Shown here one piece after another: positions 1 through 8,951 of a stretch of 64,000 nucleotides of DNA (the first letter of the stretch is position 1; each line of letters opens with the position of its first letter). Source of the DNA: G965250275 sp965250275. Lineage in GTDB: Bacteria > Pseudomonadota > Alphaproteobacteria > Rhodobacterales > Rhodobacteraceae. The notes beneath the pieces are model-generated. The model made no database searches, was not told the origin of the DNA, and worked only from the letters and a program-made list of their open reading frames with translations. A program made the position numbers and the translations under genes. The DNA is taken from assembly GCA_965250275.1 (NCBI GenBank), contig OZ252297.1, forward strand, positions 620,001 to 684,000, read 5' to 3'.

Positions 1-1048
1 CAGAACGCACATACTCGCCTGGGAGCATCTCGGTTGTTTTTGGTACCGAAGCATCAAGGTTACCGTAGTCGAATGTCTCGAAGTCGGCGAACTCATCTTC
101 CGGTGACAATGCCGGATGGGCTTCTCCATCTCCTTTGATCTGCGTCGCTTCGTAGAGCGGTTCCCACCTTGAGCGTGCTTGGGCATATGCAGCATCAAGC
201 GGCGCGCCGTCTTCGAAGTCATCTCTCAACGGAAACATCCAGCCATTGGAAAGGTTGCCATTGTGTGGAATAGCAAGAACGCGCCCACCAGTCTGCGCTT
301 CGTAGTTTTCCATCCAATTCCAAAGATCACGGGGGTTCGGTGACCCCAATGGGGGCGTCGTGGTATATGGTAATACTTGACCGGCGCGGCTCGCGTTGTC
401 TCGGAGAATTACATTGCGATGAAGGTTTCTGCCGCCAACAAGAGACGTCCACTCGTAAGCAATAAACGTTGTAAACACACCTGGAACGTTAAACTCTTCT
501 GCTGCTGCGATGATGTCGTCCCAAACTGCTGCGTAAGCTGGATTACCGGGTTGATAGTTGAGAGCGGGCGATACCTCGCCTTGTGCGAAAAGAGCTGTTA
601 ACTCGAATGCAGCGACGCGGGCTTCCTCTCCGCCGGCTGCAAATGCATCATGGAAGCGGCGGCCTTGTTCATCCGCGAGTACGTTCGGAGCGCCACCAAT
701 GATATCGGTTATGGCGCCCATTGCGTCGGAATGATCGGTGATCATGTAAAAATCCAGTGGCTTCGCCAGTTTCACCGGCTGGCCGGTGTTCGATACAACT
801 TGCTCACCACGGGCTAGTCGGTAGGCATCTCGGGGTATCAGCCGTGTTCCGCCACCTCCGGCATCAGCGCTCAGACCTGTATGCACGTGAGTGTCTCCAA
901 AGTAGACCTGCGTCGGAAATGCCCTGTCAGCAAAAGGAGAGTAAGGTCGGCCTGCGCGATCTCTTAATCCCTCTGGGTTGATTGCGTCTTGCGCGAAGCC
1001 AGGCAGCGCCAAAGCCATGAGCAATGAGACAAATGAAAAAAATCGCAT
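1..1048 (-). CDS. DUF3604 domain protein, secreted (3' end outside window)
   Basis: About 349 codons are visible and the gene runs off the left edge. It starts at the ATG at 1048 with a GAGG ribosome site 6 nt upstream; an in-frame ATG at 1075 lacks one. The N-terminus is a Sec signal peptide ending in GFAQ. Residues ~48-60 carry GDTHVHTGLSADA, the metal-binding-like H-x-H segment typical of DUF3604 proteins, followed by the family stretch DFYMITDHSDAMG. DUF3604 proteins resemble PHP-type hydrolases, but their substrates are unknown; they often sit near sulfatases, as here. A periplasmic hydrolase role is inference. Confidence 0.85.
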   Translation of the reverse strand, partial: MRFFSFVSLLMALALPGFAQDAINPEGLRDRAGRPYSPFADRAFPTQVYFGDTHVHTGLSADAGGGGTRLIPRDAYRLARGEQVVSNTGQPVKLAKPLDFYMITDHSDAMGAITDIIGGAPNVLADEQGRRFHDAFAAGGEEARVAAFELTALFAQGEVSPALNYQPGNPAYAAVWDDIIAAAEEFNVPGVFTTFIAYEWTSLVGGRNLHRNVILRDNASRAGQVLPYTTTPPLGSPNPRDLWNWMENYEAQTGGRVLAIPHNGNLSNGWMFPLRDDFEDGAPLDAAYAQARSRWEPLYEATQIKGDGEAHPALSPEDEFADFETFDYGNLDASVPKTTEMLPGEYVRS

Positions 1049-1120
1049 AGGGTCCTCAAAATCCTGGAACTTCATTGTCACGCAACAGACGCCGCGGTCA
1101 AAAACAGTGATTTTACAGCT

Positions 1121-1155
1121 TAGGCAGTGAGTAAACGAGTTGTCTACACTGCCTA
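1121..1155. promoter_or_regulatory. Inverted repeat upstream of the DUF3604 gene
   Basis: TAGGCAGTG at 1121-1129 and CACTGCCTA at 1147-1155 are a perfect 9-bp inverted repeat separated by 17 nt, 73-107 bp upstream of the DUF3604 start. The spacing would suit a regulator binding two half-sites or a loose hairpin. No regulator gene lies next to it in the window, so the function is open. Confidence 0.4.
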
Positions 1156-1215
1156 GACGAAGAGAAAGCAACAGACGCCTAAGCTAGCATGACGGGAAGC
1201 GCGACTGTCGACTTC

Positions 1216-1280
1216 GTCCGCGTAGCGGACACTCCGACGGGTTGACACTGACGACTGCTTCGAGCTCAAGCAGACGCATG
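1216..1280 (+). repeat. Degenerate intergenic repeat, copy 1
   Basis: The copy holds the dyad GTCCGC-GTA-GCGGAC at 1216-1230, then 26 nt, then GCTTCGAGC at 1257-1265, then CAGACGCATG at 1271-1280. The same spacing, exactly 41 nt between the two landmarks, recurs at 14847 and, more degenerate, at 4600. The rest of the 404-bp gap 1049-1452 shows no gene. Confidence 0.5.
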
Positions 1281-1452
1281 CATCGGTAGCGAACTCAGTT
1301 TTCAAACCAACCAATAGATATCGCCGACTTAGCCCTCGTGAGTTTGAACAGCGTCGCTTGCCCGTGGAGAGATGTTGACTAGCATTACTGAGTTTGGATT
1401 TGCGCCTGTTCCAGAACTGCTTTGAGTACTGTTAGGGTGTCAAAGGAGACCC

Positions 1453-2778
1453 ATGTCCACCACGACCAACAGCCAGCTTGCGAACGCCCTAAGTATCGCA
1501 GCTCGTACTGAAGAAAAGGTTCACGCCTATCGGCACTTCTTGGTCTCTGATGCCCAGGCCAGCGAAGCAATCGTCAATGCAGAGCCACAAACATCACAGA
1601 TAAGCGGCTGGCCATTCGCGGTCAAAGAGGTGTTCGACGTGGCTGGTGTTGCGACGTCCGGTGGCTCAAAAGCCTATGAAGACCGCGTGCCTTGCAGTGA
1701 CGCGACTGTTGTTGAACGTCTGCGCTCTGCAGGTGGCGTGTTGGTCGGCACACAGATCGCGCACGAATTGACCTGTGGTTTTGATCAACCGCCCACGCGG
1801 AATCCTTGGAACCTTTCCTGCTATCCAGGTGGATCAAGCGCAGGGGGCGGAGTCTCGGTCGCCGTCGGGTCCGCGCGCTTTGCACTGGGGACTGATGCTG
1901 CTGGATCAGTCCGCATTCCCGCAGCCATGACCGGAACAACAGGCCTGAAGCCAACTTGGGGGCTGATCAGTTCACATGGAGTGATGCGCCAAGCGTCGGC
2001 TCCTTCGATCGATCACGTCGGTATCATTGCGAGGTCTGCCGCAGAGATCGCCCAAATTCTACCGATCCTTGCCGGTCCCGATCCTTGGGACAAAGCAACA
2101 CTGCAAGGCCGACCCCTGCAAGACGACACTTCGTTTCAAAAAAGCAGAATTGCAGTTCTAGGAGAGGCGACCCTCGAAGCGATGGCTCAAAGCTATGAGC
2201 TCGAGCGGGAAATCACATCTGCATTTTCCGAGGCCTGCGCTGTTTTCTCCCAGGCAGGGGCTGAGATTGTTGGGTTTGATCTTCCGACACTTCCAATGGC
2301 CGTTGACGCAATCGTAACACTTTTTGCCGCAGAGCTGGCATATGCCAACGCTGATGCGTTGAAGGAACGGCGAGACGGTTTTTCACAAGCGGTGGCGGAA
2401 ATGATCGAAACCGGTCTGGCGATACCTCAGGATCAAATGTTGAATGCAGTCGGCGTTCGGTCGCAGTTGCGTCAGGAATTAAGTACTGCGTTGAAGGGTG
2501 CCGCTGCTCAGGTTTTGCTGACGCCTACCACACCGCGCCCGGCTATGCCGCTGTCAGATTTTGATCCGACACAAGAGCTGGCGACTCTCATCCCGTTTAC
2601 GTGCGGGTTCAATTTAACCGGACACCCTGCGATCAGCGTACCGTGTGGACAGACCCGTAGTGGCCTTCCGATTGGATTACAGATGGTTGGTCATCACTAC
2701 CAAGAAGCTTCGTTGCTGGAGCATGCCGAAGAGTTTCAAAGGCTGGCCAATTGGCATGAGATGCGCCCCCCTGTTTGA
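1453..2778 (+). CDS. Amidase signature family hydrolase
   Basis: 441 aa amidase of the GatA/AtzF/acylamidase superfamily, cytoplasmic (no signal peptide). The Ser-cisSer-Lys triad is complete: K58 in AVKEVFD, cis-Ser S128 in PGGSSAGGG, and nucleophile S152 in GTDAAGSVRIPAA. An AGGAGA ribosome site precedes the ATG. It stands alone on the plus strand, divergent from the DUF3604 gene and ~330 bp before a SnoaL-like gene. There are no gatB/gatC neighbours, so a tRNA amidotransferase role is unlikely; a catabolic amide hydrolase is more probable. The substrate is not readable from sequence. Confidence 0.93.
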   Translation: MSTTTNSQLANALSIAARTEEKVHAYRHFLVSDAQASEAIVNAEPQTSQISGWPFAVKEVFDVAGVATSGGSKAYEDRVPCSDATVVERLRSAGGVLVGTQIAHELTCGFDQPPTRNPWNLSCYPGGSSAGGGVSVAVGSARFALGTDAAGSVRIPAAMTGTTGLKPTWGLISSHGVMRQASAPSIDHVGIIARSAAEIAQILPILAGPDPWDKATLQGRPLQDDTSFQKSRIAVLGEATLEAMAQSYELEREITSAFSEACAVFSQAGAEIVGFDLPTLPMAVDAIVTLFAAELAYANADALKERRDGFSQAVAEMIETGLAIPQDQMLNAVGVRSQLRQELSTALKGAAAQVLLTPTTPRPAMPLSDFDPTQELATLIPFTCGFNLTGHPAISVPCGQTRSGLPIGLQMVGHHYQEASLLEHAEEFQRLANWHEMRPPV

Positions 2779-2828
2779 AGCGCGCCGGGAAAGAGCACGT
2801 CATATCTAGATGGCCGCGAATTTCTGCT

Positions 2829-2847
2829 CTCCACCGGTGGAGCTTTT
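2829..2847 (+). terminator. Possible weak terminator after the amidase gene
   Basis: CTCCACCGGTGGAG (2829-2842) is a perfect 14-bp palindrome followed by CTTTT, 50 bp after the amidase stop. The stem is short and the T run is only four long, so it may be chance. Confidence 0.25.
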
Positions 2848-3106
2848 CGCTGCCGTCGCAAAATGTGGAGAGCGGTCGCTCAAGCGCGAAAACAACCACG
2901 CCTCGGCAGATCCTAAAAAGATCAGACCAGAGTCCCCAATGTATCGAACGATTTTCATAAGCTTATGTGCCGGAAGGCCGAGCAATCCATATTCGGAGCA
3001 ATGGGCGGTGTTGGCGTTGCTTGATCCGATTTAGATCGAAATGTCCCCTTTGGGAAATTTTCTGACCAGAGTAGACAGCGAAAGCGAAAACTTCGGGAAC
3101 ACTGCG

Positions 3107-3523
3107 ATGTCGAACGTCCTCACCCCAGAACAAGCCACTGCCGTTTGTCGCCGCTACATTGCGGCGATTGAAACAGGAGACCTCCAAGAGATTGATGCTC
3201 TCTTTTCTAACTCTGCGACGGTCAGAACACCCGTTTCAGGTCTCAAGCCAGCGCGGGAGTTTTACTCGTATGTCTTTGAGGTGATTTCGGATCGCAAGAT
3301 GAAACTTCGAGATGTGTTTTTGAGCAGTTCAAATCCCAACCGGATCGCGCTTTATATGACGTATACTCGCACTGTTGGGGGGAACGCGCCGGGGACGATA
3401 GAGACAATTGATATGTTTGATTTAACAGATAATTTTGATCAGATTTCCGCTGCACGTATCGTCTACGATACAGCTCCCGTTCGCTCAAACTTCAGTGCTC
3501 CAGAAAATCGGATCGGCGACTAA
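3107..3523 (+). CDS. SnoaL-like / NTF2-fold protein
   Basis: 138 aa from the ATG at 3107; an in-frame ATG at 3041 would add 22 residues not typical of the family. The sequence has the nuclear-transport-factor-2-like pattern of SnoaL proteins: a helix with TAVCRRYIAAIETGDL, then ALFSNSATVRTP, and a C-terminal sheet around TIETIDMFDLTDNFDQI. Such proteins include isomerases, hydratases and non-catalytic binding domains. The gene stands alone between the amidase and a hydrolase, so no role can be assigned. Confidence 0.75.
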   Translation: MSNVLTPEQATAVCRRYIAAIETGDLQEIDALFSNSATVRTPVSGLKPAREFYSYVFEVISDRKMKLRDVFLSSSNPNRIALYMTYTRTVGGNAPGTIETIDMFDLTDNFDQISAARIVYDTAPVRSNFSAPENRIGD

Positions 3524-3862
3524 CGCACGTTACTGATTGCTCAAGACCTGTTGAAAGTTTGGAGTGATACTGGGGGCCTACGGAGCCGGAAACAGATGAA
3601 AAGCAACGATTTCACCCAATATGGACGGCCTAAGACCGCGTATGCGCCTATTGCGACTACTTAGTCAAAAACGCCTTCGCGATGCGGAAGGACAAGGCAG
3701 AGCGGCTGAACGCGATGTTAGAGGCGGTTCAAATTGTGCAAAGCCTGTCTGGAAAAGCCTTTTTTGAAGCGGGTCAGCGCGGAACCACCCAACGATGCTC
3801 TAGATGGGCTGTCGTGGTTGCAGGTACTGTCAATGTTAAATCTTTAGCTTTGGGGGCAGGGT
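3524..3862. other. Intergenic, no convincing gene
   Basis: 339 bp. A plus-strand open frame starting at 3682 runs into the next gene and has no family signature; its first 40 codons (starting MRKDKAERLNAML) could be a fragment of a lost gene. No hairpin terminator or clear promoter stands out. Confidence 0.4.
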
Positions 3863-4564
3863 ATGGCAACATTTGTGTTGGTTCACGGAGCTTGGCAAGG
3901 GGGTTGGTGCTGGGCGCGAGTGGCCGCGCTTCTGCGCTCGGATGGCCACGACGTTTTCGCTCCCACACTTACAGGTCTTGGCGAGCGTGCTCATCTGGTA
4001 AGCGACGAAACCGATCTGGCCACGCATATTGAGGATGTCCTTGCAGTGATCGCGTGCGAGGAACTCTCGGACATCGTGCTGTGCGGTCACAGCTATGGCG
4101 GCATGGTTATCACCGGTGTCGCTGACAGGGCGCCCAACCTCATTCGTTCGCTTGTTTACCTCGATGCTTTGGTGCCAAGCGATGGGCAAGCGGCTTTGGA
4201 CGTTTTGCCTGCGGATATCGCATCGGGGCTTCGCGCCAGCGCAGTTGACGGCAAAGTCCCGCCGGGACCAGCAATGGCATTCTCGGTAAACGAGGCAGAC
4301 TGCGCATGGGTTGACCGTCGAAGCGTCGCGCAACCGCTCAAGACATTTACTCAACCGGTGCAGCTTTTGAACGGTGGCAGCAACCTGTTGAAGCGGACCT
4401 ACATCCATGCCACTGGTTGGGACCCCGGGCTTGGCCAGCCATTTGCTGAGCGGTACCGGCATCAGTTGGGGTGGACTGTTCTGTCGAAGCCGTGCGGGCA
4501 CTACGTTATGATTGACAGGCCGAAGGACTTGGCAGACGCACTTGAAGCAGTAGCTCGAGATTAG
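3863..4564 (+). CDS. Alpha/beta-fold hydrolase (esterase-like)
   Basis: 233 aa, cytoplasmic. The oxyanion region reads LVHGAWQGGWCW, the nucleophile elbow is GHSYGG with S77, and the likely catalytic His is H213 in CGHYVMIDRP near the C-terminus. The HG-x-W-x-GGWCW start is characteristic of the compact group containing plant methylesterases (SABP2/MES-like) and bacterial EstC-like esterases. A GGGGCAGGG ribosome site precedes the ATG. It is isolated on the plus strand, convergent with the phosphatase gene at 4704. Substrate unknown. Confidence 0.9.
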   Translation: MATFVLVHGAWQGGWCWARVAALLRSDGHDVFAPTLTGLGERAHLVSDETDLATHIEDVLAVIACEELSDIVLCGHSYGGMVITGVADRAPNLIRSLVYLDALVPSDGQAALDVLPADIASGLRASAVDGKVPPGPAMAFSVNEADCAWVDRRSVAQPLKTFTQPVQLLNGGSNLLKRTYIHATGWDPGLGQPFAERYRHQLGWTVLSKPCGHYVMIDRPKDLADALEAVARD

Positions 4565-4599
4565 CCATCTTTTTTTGCTCCGCAGGCATTTGGTTGAGA

Positions 4600-4665
4600 T
4601 GGCACACAGCGGATACTCGTGCGGGCTGCCAAGACCGTCCGCTTCGAGCCCAAAACAGACCCATG
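4600..4665 (+). repeat. Degenerate intergenic repeat, copy 2
   Basis: It holds GCGGAT at 4609-4614, then 26 nt, GCTTCGAGC at 4641-4649, and CAGACCCATG at 4656-4665. The order and spacing are those of the copy at 1216, but the first half of the dyad is lost. It fills the convergent gap between the hydrolase and the phosphatase. Confidence 0.4.
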
Positions 4666-4703
4666 GATAAAGCGATACTATGCCACTCCAACTCTTGATC
4701 TGA

Positions 4704-5561
4704 CTAATCCAAGTAGCGGTCACGCAGCCTTTCAAGGTCCTCGTCGGTAAGTCCAAGACCCTCTCGCAGATAGCCATCTATCGAGCCATATGAAGCTGAG
4801 ACACTGTCGTAGAACGTACCCAAGTGATCCGCCCGTATGCCCAGTGACGGCCAAACGGCTTCCGGTGTCATGCTGGTGCCGTTCGCCTGGTTTACCTCGG
4901 CCGCGATTTCGGCGGCCTTCTTCCCAGCTTGTTTCTGCACGTTACTCATCAGGAAGTCTTCTTCGATGTCGCCTTGGGTGACACCCAGCGCGCTAAGAAT
5001 AAGCGCCGTCGCAATGCCCGTGCGATCTTTGCCGCCGGAACAATGTACAAGTACCGCTTCGTCTTTCGGCAGTGCGAGCAAAACGTCGAACAAACCCCGG
5101 AACTCTTCGGTGTGCTCCAATGGCACCTCCGCAAAAGCGGCATAAAACAGCGCTTCGGTGTCTTCGACCTTTGCTGTTCCGGATTTTATCGCGGCGCGCA
5201 TGTTCTCGATTGCTTGGGCGTCTTCTTCCATCAGGTAGAAGTTGTGACGGTCCGGACCTTCGCCTTCCGGCCACTCAGCTGGGTTTGCCGTCTCAAGGGT
5301 GGTTCTCAGATCGATAATCGTACTAACGCCGATATCGTCGAGCATTTCCATTCCCGCGGTATCGATTTCGTCAAGCTCGCCAGAACGAATGATCCGACCA
5401 AGCCGCACTTGGCGACCGTCGTCGGTTTGAAGACCACCGAGGTCGCGTGTGTTCAAAACACCATTGAGTTCGATGATCCGTTCGTCGGATGCAATAGCCG
5501 GAGCTCCGGTGGTAGCTGCCAAGGCACAGAGCAGGGCGGTCAGTCGTTGGCGCAGTTTCAT
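4704..5561 (-). CDS. Secreted tyrosine-type protein phosphatase
   Basis: 285 aa from the ATG at 5561 (GGAGA ribosome site); a longer frame to 5621 has no support. A Sec signal peptide ends at PAIAS (residue ~25). The start of the catalytic domain has the bacterial-type motif NTRDLGG, and the P-loop is HCSGGKDRTG with C174 and R180, as in IphP/Y_phosphatase3 enzymes, which act on phosphotyrosine or phosphoinositides. It lies 75 bp after the sulfatase gene on the same strand and is probably in its operon. That gives one unit with two secreted enzymes, one removing sulfate and the other phosphate. Substrate unproven. Confidence 0.88.
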   Translation of the reverse strand: MKLRQRLTALLCALAATTGAPAIASDERIIELNGVLNTRDLGGLQTDDGRQVRLGRIIRSGELDEIDTAGMEMLDDIGVSTIIDLRTTLETANPAEWPEGEGPDRHNFYLMEEDAQAIENMRAAIKSGTAKVEDTEALFYAAFAEVPLEHTEEFRGLFDVLLALPKDEAVLVHCSGGKDRTGIATALILSALGVTQGDIEEDFLMSNVQKQAGKKAAEIAAEVNQANGTSMTPEAVWPSLGIRADHLGTFYDSVSASYGSIDGYLREGLGLTDEDLERLRDRYLD

Positions 5562-5636
5562 TTGCTTTCTCCGGGTGAACGAAGGACAGCCGATCAGGGT
5601 GTGCCCAGCGTACGGACACACCCACGGTAAATGTAG

Positions 5637-7274
5637 CTATTGCCAGCTGGAGAAAACCTCTCGCGCCAACGCGCTTTCCGGGCGCAGGTTTTCAATCCCT
5701 TCGTAAGGCACGCCCTTGCCCAATGGAAGGTGGGGGTATTGTCCGATGCGGATCTTGTGGCGTTTGATCATGTCCTGAAACGAGGCGCCGGACCAGAGCG
5801 AGTAACCGACCAGAGCGTGCTGTTCTCGCGGATCGCGCAGGATGTTGAAAACATCAGCAGCTGCACCGGGTTGGCCGGGTGCCGGCAGGTGCATTTTGAA
5901 TTCCCCTTTGACAACCGACCGCAAGACAGGGCCTTCGTAGACATAAACATAGTCGCGTCTTGAGTTCCCTTCGCCTTCGAGCAACAGCGCTGTCTGATCA
6001 ATGCCGTCAATCACACGGTCGCGGGGGATGAATTCCGTTGCGCCACCGATGCGTGCAAACGTTGTGAACAGATCCGAGACGTGGATGATGTCGCCCGCTG
6101 CGCTTCCCGCTTCGATCACACCGGGCCAGCGAATGAACGCGTCTGTTCTTACACCGCCTTCAAGATGCTGGGTTTTTCCGCCACGATAGATGAGTTGGTT
6201 CAAGCCGGACGTCCCTTCGTAATGATACATCAGCCCGTTGTCGGCCATCAGCATGACGATGGTGTTTTCGCGCAAACCAAGTTCGTCGACTTTGGCCAGA
6301 ATATCTCCGATCCAGCCATCAAGAAGTTGGAGTTTGTCTGCGTGAAAGCCCCCATTCCTTGAGATGGCTTGGTCTGGATAAACGAAGTTCAGGGGATAGA
6401 GCGGCCAGTACTGCAGGAAGAACGGCGCATCCTGATTTGCCAAGTCCTCCAGCTGTTCGAGGATCTGGCGCTGGTAGCGCTCGTTCATCGCTTCGTATTT
6501 GGCTTGTGTCCACTCTTCGCCAGGTGCCATGTCGACTTCGCGCGCCGGACCACCCGCCACGGCTTCGACCCCAGTCACAAGGCCATAAGGTCGAAAGCGC
6601 TTATCGATCTGAAACTGGTTCGACTGACCCGACGGATGAAAGCCCAACATGTTGTTTGCACTCATCGCTTCGCGAGTCATGAGGCTGAGTTGAACCTGTT
6701 GATGCAGCGGGAAGGCCGCATAGTCAAAACCCTGATTGTGAGGATATGCCTGTTCAATATCGCCCTGATGCCATTTCCCGACATGGGACGTGCGGTAGCC
6801 CGACTCTTTCAGAATTTCGGGCAATGTCACTTCTTCGGCCGATAGCCCTTCACCGACAAGTGCAACTTTCACCTCTTCGACACCCGCCCGGATGGGATGC
6901 CGGCCCGTGAGCACGGCGGTGCGCGTGGGGGTACAGGATGGCTCTGTATACATCCGCATCAGCGACATCCCTTCTGTCGCGAGCGTGTTAATGTTGGGTG
7001 TGTCGATGCCTGTGACGTAGTTCATCGTTCGGTTGCCCATCTGGCCGAAGCTGACGTCATCAATCAGGATGTAGAGGATGTTCGGGTGTGCCCCGCCATT
7101 GGAGCGGCGGATTGCCTCAAGGCGCGCATCAATCTCCTTGTCCTGCGCCTTCCACTCTTCACCAAACTGCGCACGGAGATACTCAAACTCTCCATCGTGG
7201 ATGATCGGTCCGCCCTGAGCCACAGCGCCACTTGCCAGTGTTGCGGTTACAAGCGCAAACATGATCTGTCGCAT
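5637..7274 (-). CDS. Secreted arylsulfatase, module 1
   Basis: 545 aa from the ATG at 7274 (AGGA ribosome site 8-9 nt upstream). A Sec signal peptide ends near residue 20 (GAVAQ). The alkaline-phosphatase-fold sulfatase core begins at NILYILIDD with metal-binding D72/D73. The formylglycine motif is C114-T-P-T-R118, so activation by a formylglycine-generating enzyme encoded elsewhere is expected. It is a paralogue of the sulfatase at 11308: both mature proteins begin with GPIIHD, share the helix ending in NGG, and keep the AFIRWPG segment. It is preceded by a small partner gene (14-nt gap) and followed by the phosphatase. It presumably cleaves sulfate esters in the periplasm. Confidence 0.93.
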   Translation of the reverse strand: MRQIMFALVTATLASGAVAQGGPIIHDGEFEYLRAQFGEEWKAQDKEIDARLEAIRRSNGGAHPNILYILIDDVSFGQMGNRTMNYVTGIDTPNINTLATEGMSLMRMYTEPSCTPTRTAVLTGRHPIRAGVEEVKVALVGEGLSAEEVTLPEILKESGYRTSHVGKWHQGDIEQAYPHNQGFDYAAFPLHQQVQLSLMTREAMSANNMLGFHPSGQSNQFQIDKRFRPYGLVTGVEAVAGGPAREVDMAPGEEWTQAKYEAMNERYQRQILEQLEDLANQDAPFFLQYWPLYPLNFVYPDQAISRNGGFHADKLQLLDGWIGDILAKVDELGLRENTIVMLMADNGLMYHYEGTSGLNQLIYRGGKTQHLEGGVRTDAFIRWPGVIEAGSAAGDIIHVSDLFTTFARIGGATEFIPRDRVIDGIDQTALLLEGEGNSRRDYVYVYEGPVLRSVVKGEFKMHLPAPGQPGAAADVFNILRDPREQHALVGYSLWSGASFQDMIKRHKIRIGQYPHLPLGKGVPYEGIENLRPESALAREVFSSWQ

Positions 7275-7288
7275 CTCAGTCTTCCTTT

Positions 7289-7543
7289 TCATTTGGTTCT
7301 GCAGCCCTTGGCGCGCGCCAGCGCGCAAAGGATTTCTGCTTTCAGTGCGACAAGGTTTTCCCGGACTGCAGCATCAGATGGGGCCTCTGCCGCCAGACGT
7401 GCCATCGTTAAGAAGTCCGCACACATCTCGCGTAGCTCCGGATTTGTTTCCCAATCCCTGAGCAGAGAGAGAACCGCGTCTGGAAACGCAGCAGCGAGTA
7501 TGGTGTTGTCAGCGATTTCCATTGCAGCCGGTTGCCTTGTCAT
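7289..7543 (-). CDS. Small sulfatase-partner protein, module 1
   Basis: 84 aa from the ATG at 7543; ATGs at 7597 and 7522 are also in frame and the start is uncertain, because no strong ribosome site marks any of them. No known domain is recognised. The protein is all-helical in appearance, without a signal peptide. It aligns with the small protein encoded before the second sulfatase: LREMCADFL here against FSEICGDYL there, with KAEILCALARAKG against EDEIRNYLSRIKS at the end. The repeated pairing with a sulfatase suggests a dedicated helper or regulator. That role is inference. Confidence 0.7.
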   Translation of the reverse strand: MTRQPAAMEIADNTILAAAFPDAVLSLLRDWETNPELREMCADFLTMARLAAEAPSDAAVRENLVALKAEILCALARAKGCRTK

Positions 7544-7595
7544 CGTTCGGCAACTTCTGCGGTCAATTCGATGGAGTTTCAGCGTCTCATATCGC

Positions 7596-7610
7596 ATGCT
7601 ACGGTAGCAT
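7596..7610. promoter_or_regulatory. Perfect dyad in the divergent promoter of module 1
   Basis: ATGCTAC-G-GTAGCAT is a perfect 15-bp inverted repeat. It ends 15 bp before the TPR-regulator start at 7626 and lies about 50 bp upstream of the small partner gene. The equivalent gap of module 2 holds a similar element at 13323 (11 of 15 positions identical). It is a candidate operator for the module's own regulator. Confidence 0.5.
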
Positions 7611-7625
7611 CAGGGATGTAAGCCT

Positions 7626-8951
7626 TTGAAAAACGGACAATCGGCGGACCAAGAGCGCTCGATTCCAATCGAGTGGCGCGAGGCTATCAATCGCGTCTTG
7701 ACCTGGGACGGGCTCGCAGGCTCTGACAGATTGCGCGGTTTGCTCGAGTACCTGACGGCAGAGACACTCGCGGGGCGAGGCGACGACATTCGAGCCAAGA
7801 CGATTGCGTTGGATCACTACGGTTACACGGCCGAAGAATTGGTTGATCGCGAAAGTGTCGTCCGGGTCGACGCGGGTCGTTTGCGCCGGAAATTGAAGGA
7901 TTACTACCGCGAAGCAGGCGCCAGCGACCCTGTGGTGGTTTCGCTCCCAAAAGGGTCTTACAGACCACAATTCGAGCGGCGGGCCGCCGTTCGGGAACCG
8001 GATTCTGGTGCGGGAAAAGCGCGGCAATCATCTCGATCTACCCCTGCGATCATCGCTATCGCGGCCTTGCTCCTTGTTGGGTTCGCCTCTCTTTACTTGG
8101 TGTTGGTGCCGCGAGCCGGACCGACCGGTACCGACGATCGTGATGCCGCCGAACGCGCAGCCGTCTTCGAGGTCTCGCCGGCACGTTTGCAAGCAATCAA
8201 TCTCGCCGAAAGTGGTCGAGACCTTATCTTCCCTGCGGTTGACCCTGAACGACTACGTGCAGCGCTGATCGTTTTTGAAGCAGCCATTGCGGCGGACCAG
8301 AGCTATGCAGGCGGCTACGCCGGCACCGCTCAGGTGCTTTCGACCATCGCGCTGCTGCAAGGAGATGCAGATCCTGAGGCATTGGAAAGAGCCAAAGAGG
8401 CCGCCGAACGCGCCCTGTCGCTGGCCCCCGAGGACGGTTGGAGCCAAGTAGCGGTGGCTTGGATCGAATTCGTAGAAGGGCCCTGCCCTGAAGCATTGTC
8501 TCGCTCAGAGCGTGCGATGCAACTCTCTCCACTTGATCCGCATATCGTAGAGTTCGAGTCGCTGATTAGCTTGTTCTGCGGTGAGTTTGATCGCGTGATC
8601 GAAGAAACGGAGAATATTCTGGTGACATTGGGCGCAAAGACCGGGTTCGTTTTCACAAATGCGCTTGGGTCAGCCAGATTTCACACTGGCGACTATGCCG
8701 GATCAATCGCCGCGTTTGAGGAGTCGATTGTTCGCGGTGGGCCGACAGGCCCGATTTCGTTGGCCTACCTGATGGCTGCGCATCATCGATTGGGCAGGAA
8801 AAACGAAGCCGAGCGTCTTGCGCAGCGATTTGAAGCGTCTTGGCCAAACAACCGGATTGACCTGTTGTTCGCACGCTTGTTCGCTAACCCGAAGTATTCA
8901 GACGATGTCGCAGACGCGATGCATGGCGCAGGCTGGTCGATATCCAACTAA
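7626..8951 (+). CDS. Membrane-anchored TPR protein with N-terminal DNA-binding-like domain, module 1
   Basis: 441 aa with a TTG start at 7626; no ATG fits. Residues ~15-120 form the winged-helix-like module found before membrane/TPR regions in many proteobacterial and acidobacterial proteins, with the signature VVRVDAGRLRRKL and the ending LPKGSYRPQF. One transmembrane helix spans ~140-161. Residues ~180-441 are TPR-like helices predicted to lie in the periplasm. The layout is that of a ToxR/CadC-type one-component regulator: DNA binding inside, sensing outside. It is transcribed divergently from the small gene and sulfatase. A paralogue sits in module 2 at 13392. Control of the sulfatase operon is inferred from layout. 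Confidence 0.85.
   Translation: MKNGQSADQERSIPIEWREAINRVLTWDGLAGSDRLRGLLEYLTAETLAGRGDDIRAKTIALDHYGYTAEELVDRESVVRVDAGRLRRKLKDYYREAGASDPVVVSLPKGSYRPQFERRAAVREPDSGAGKARQSSRSTPAIIAIAALLLVGFASLYLVLVPRAGPTGTDDRDAAERAAVFEVSPARLQAINLAESGRDLIFPAVDPERLRAALIVFEAAIAADQSYAGGYAGTAQVLSTIALLQGDADPEALERAKEAAERALSLAPEDGWSQVAVAWIEFVEGPCPEALSRSERAMQLSPLDPHIVEFESLISLFCGEFDRVIEETENILVTLGAKTGFVFTNALGSARFHTGDYAGSIAAFEESIVRGGPTGPISLAYLMAAHHRLGRKNEAERLAQRFEASWPNNRIDLLFARLFANPKYSDDVADAMHGAGWSISN

Noticed and set aside
3836..4777. 313-codon antisense frame over the alpha/beta hydrolase
   Set aside because: The plus-strand hydrolase has a complete catalytic set; the antisense frame has Cys/Arg-rich junk composition.
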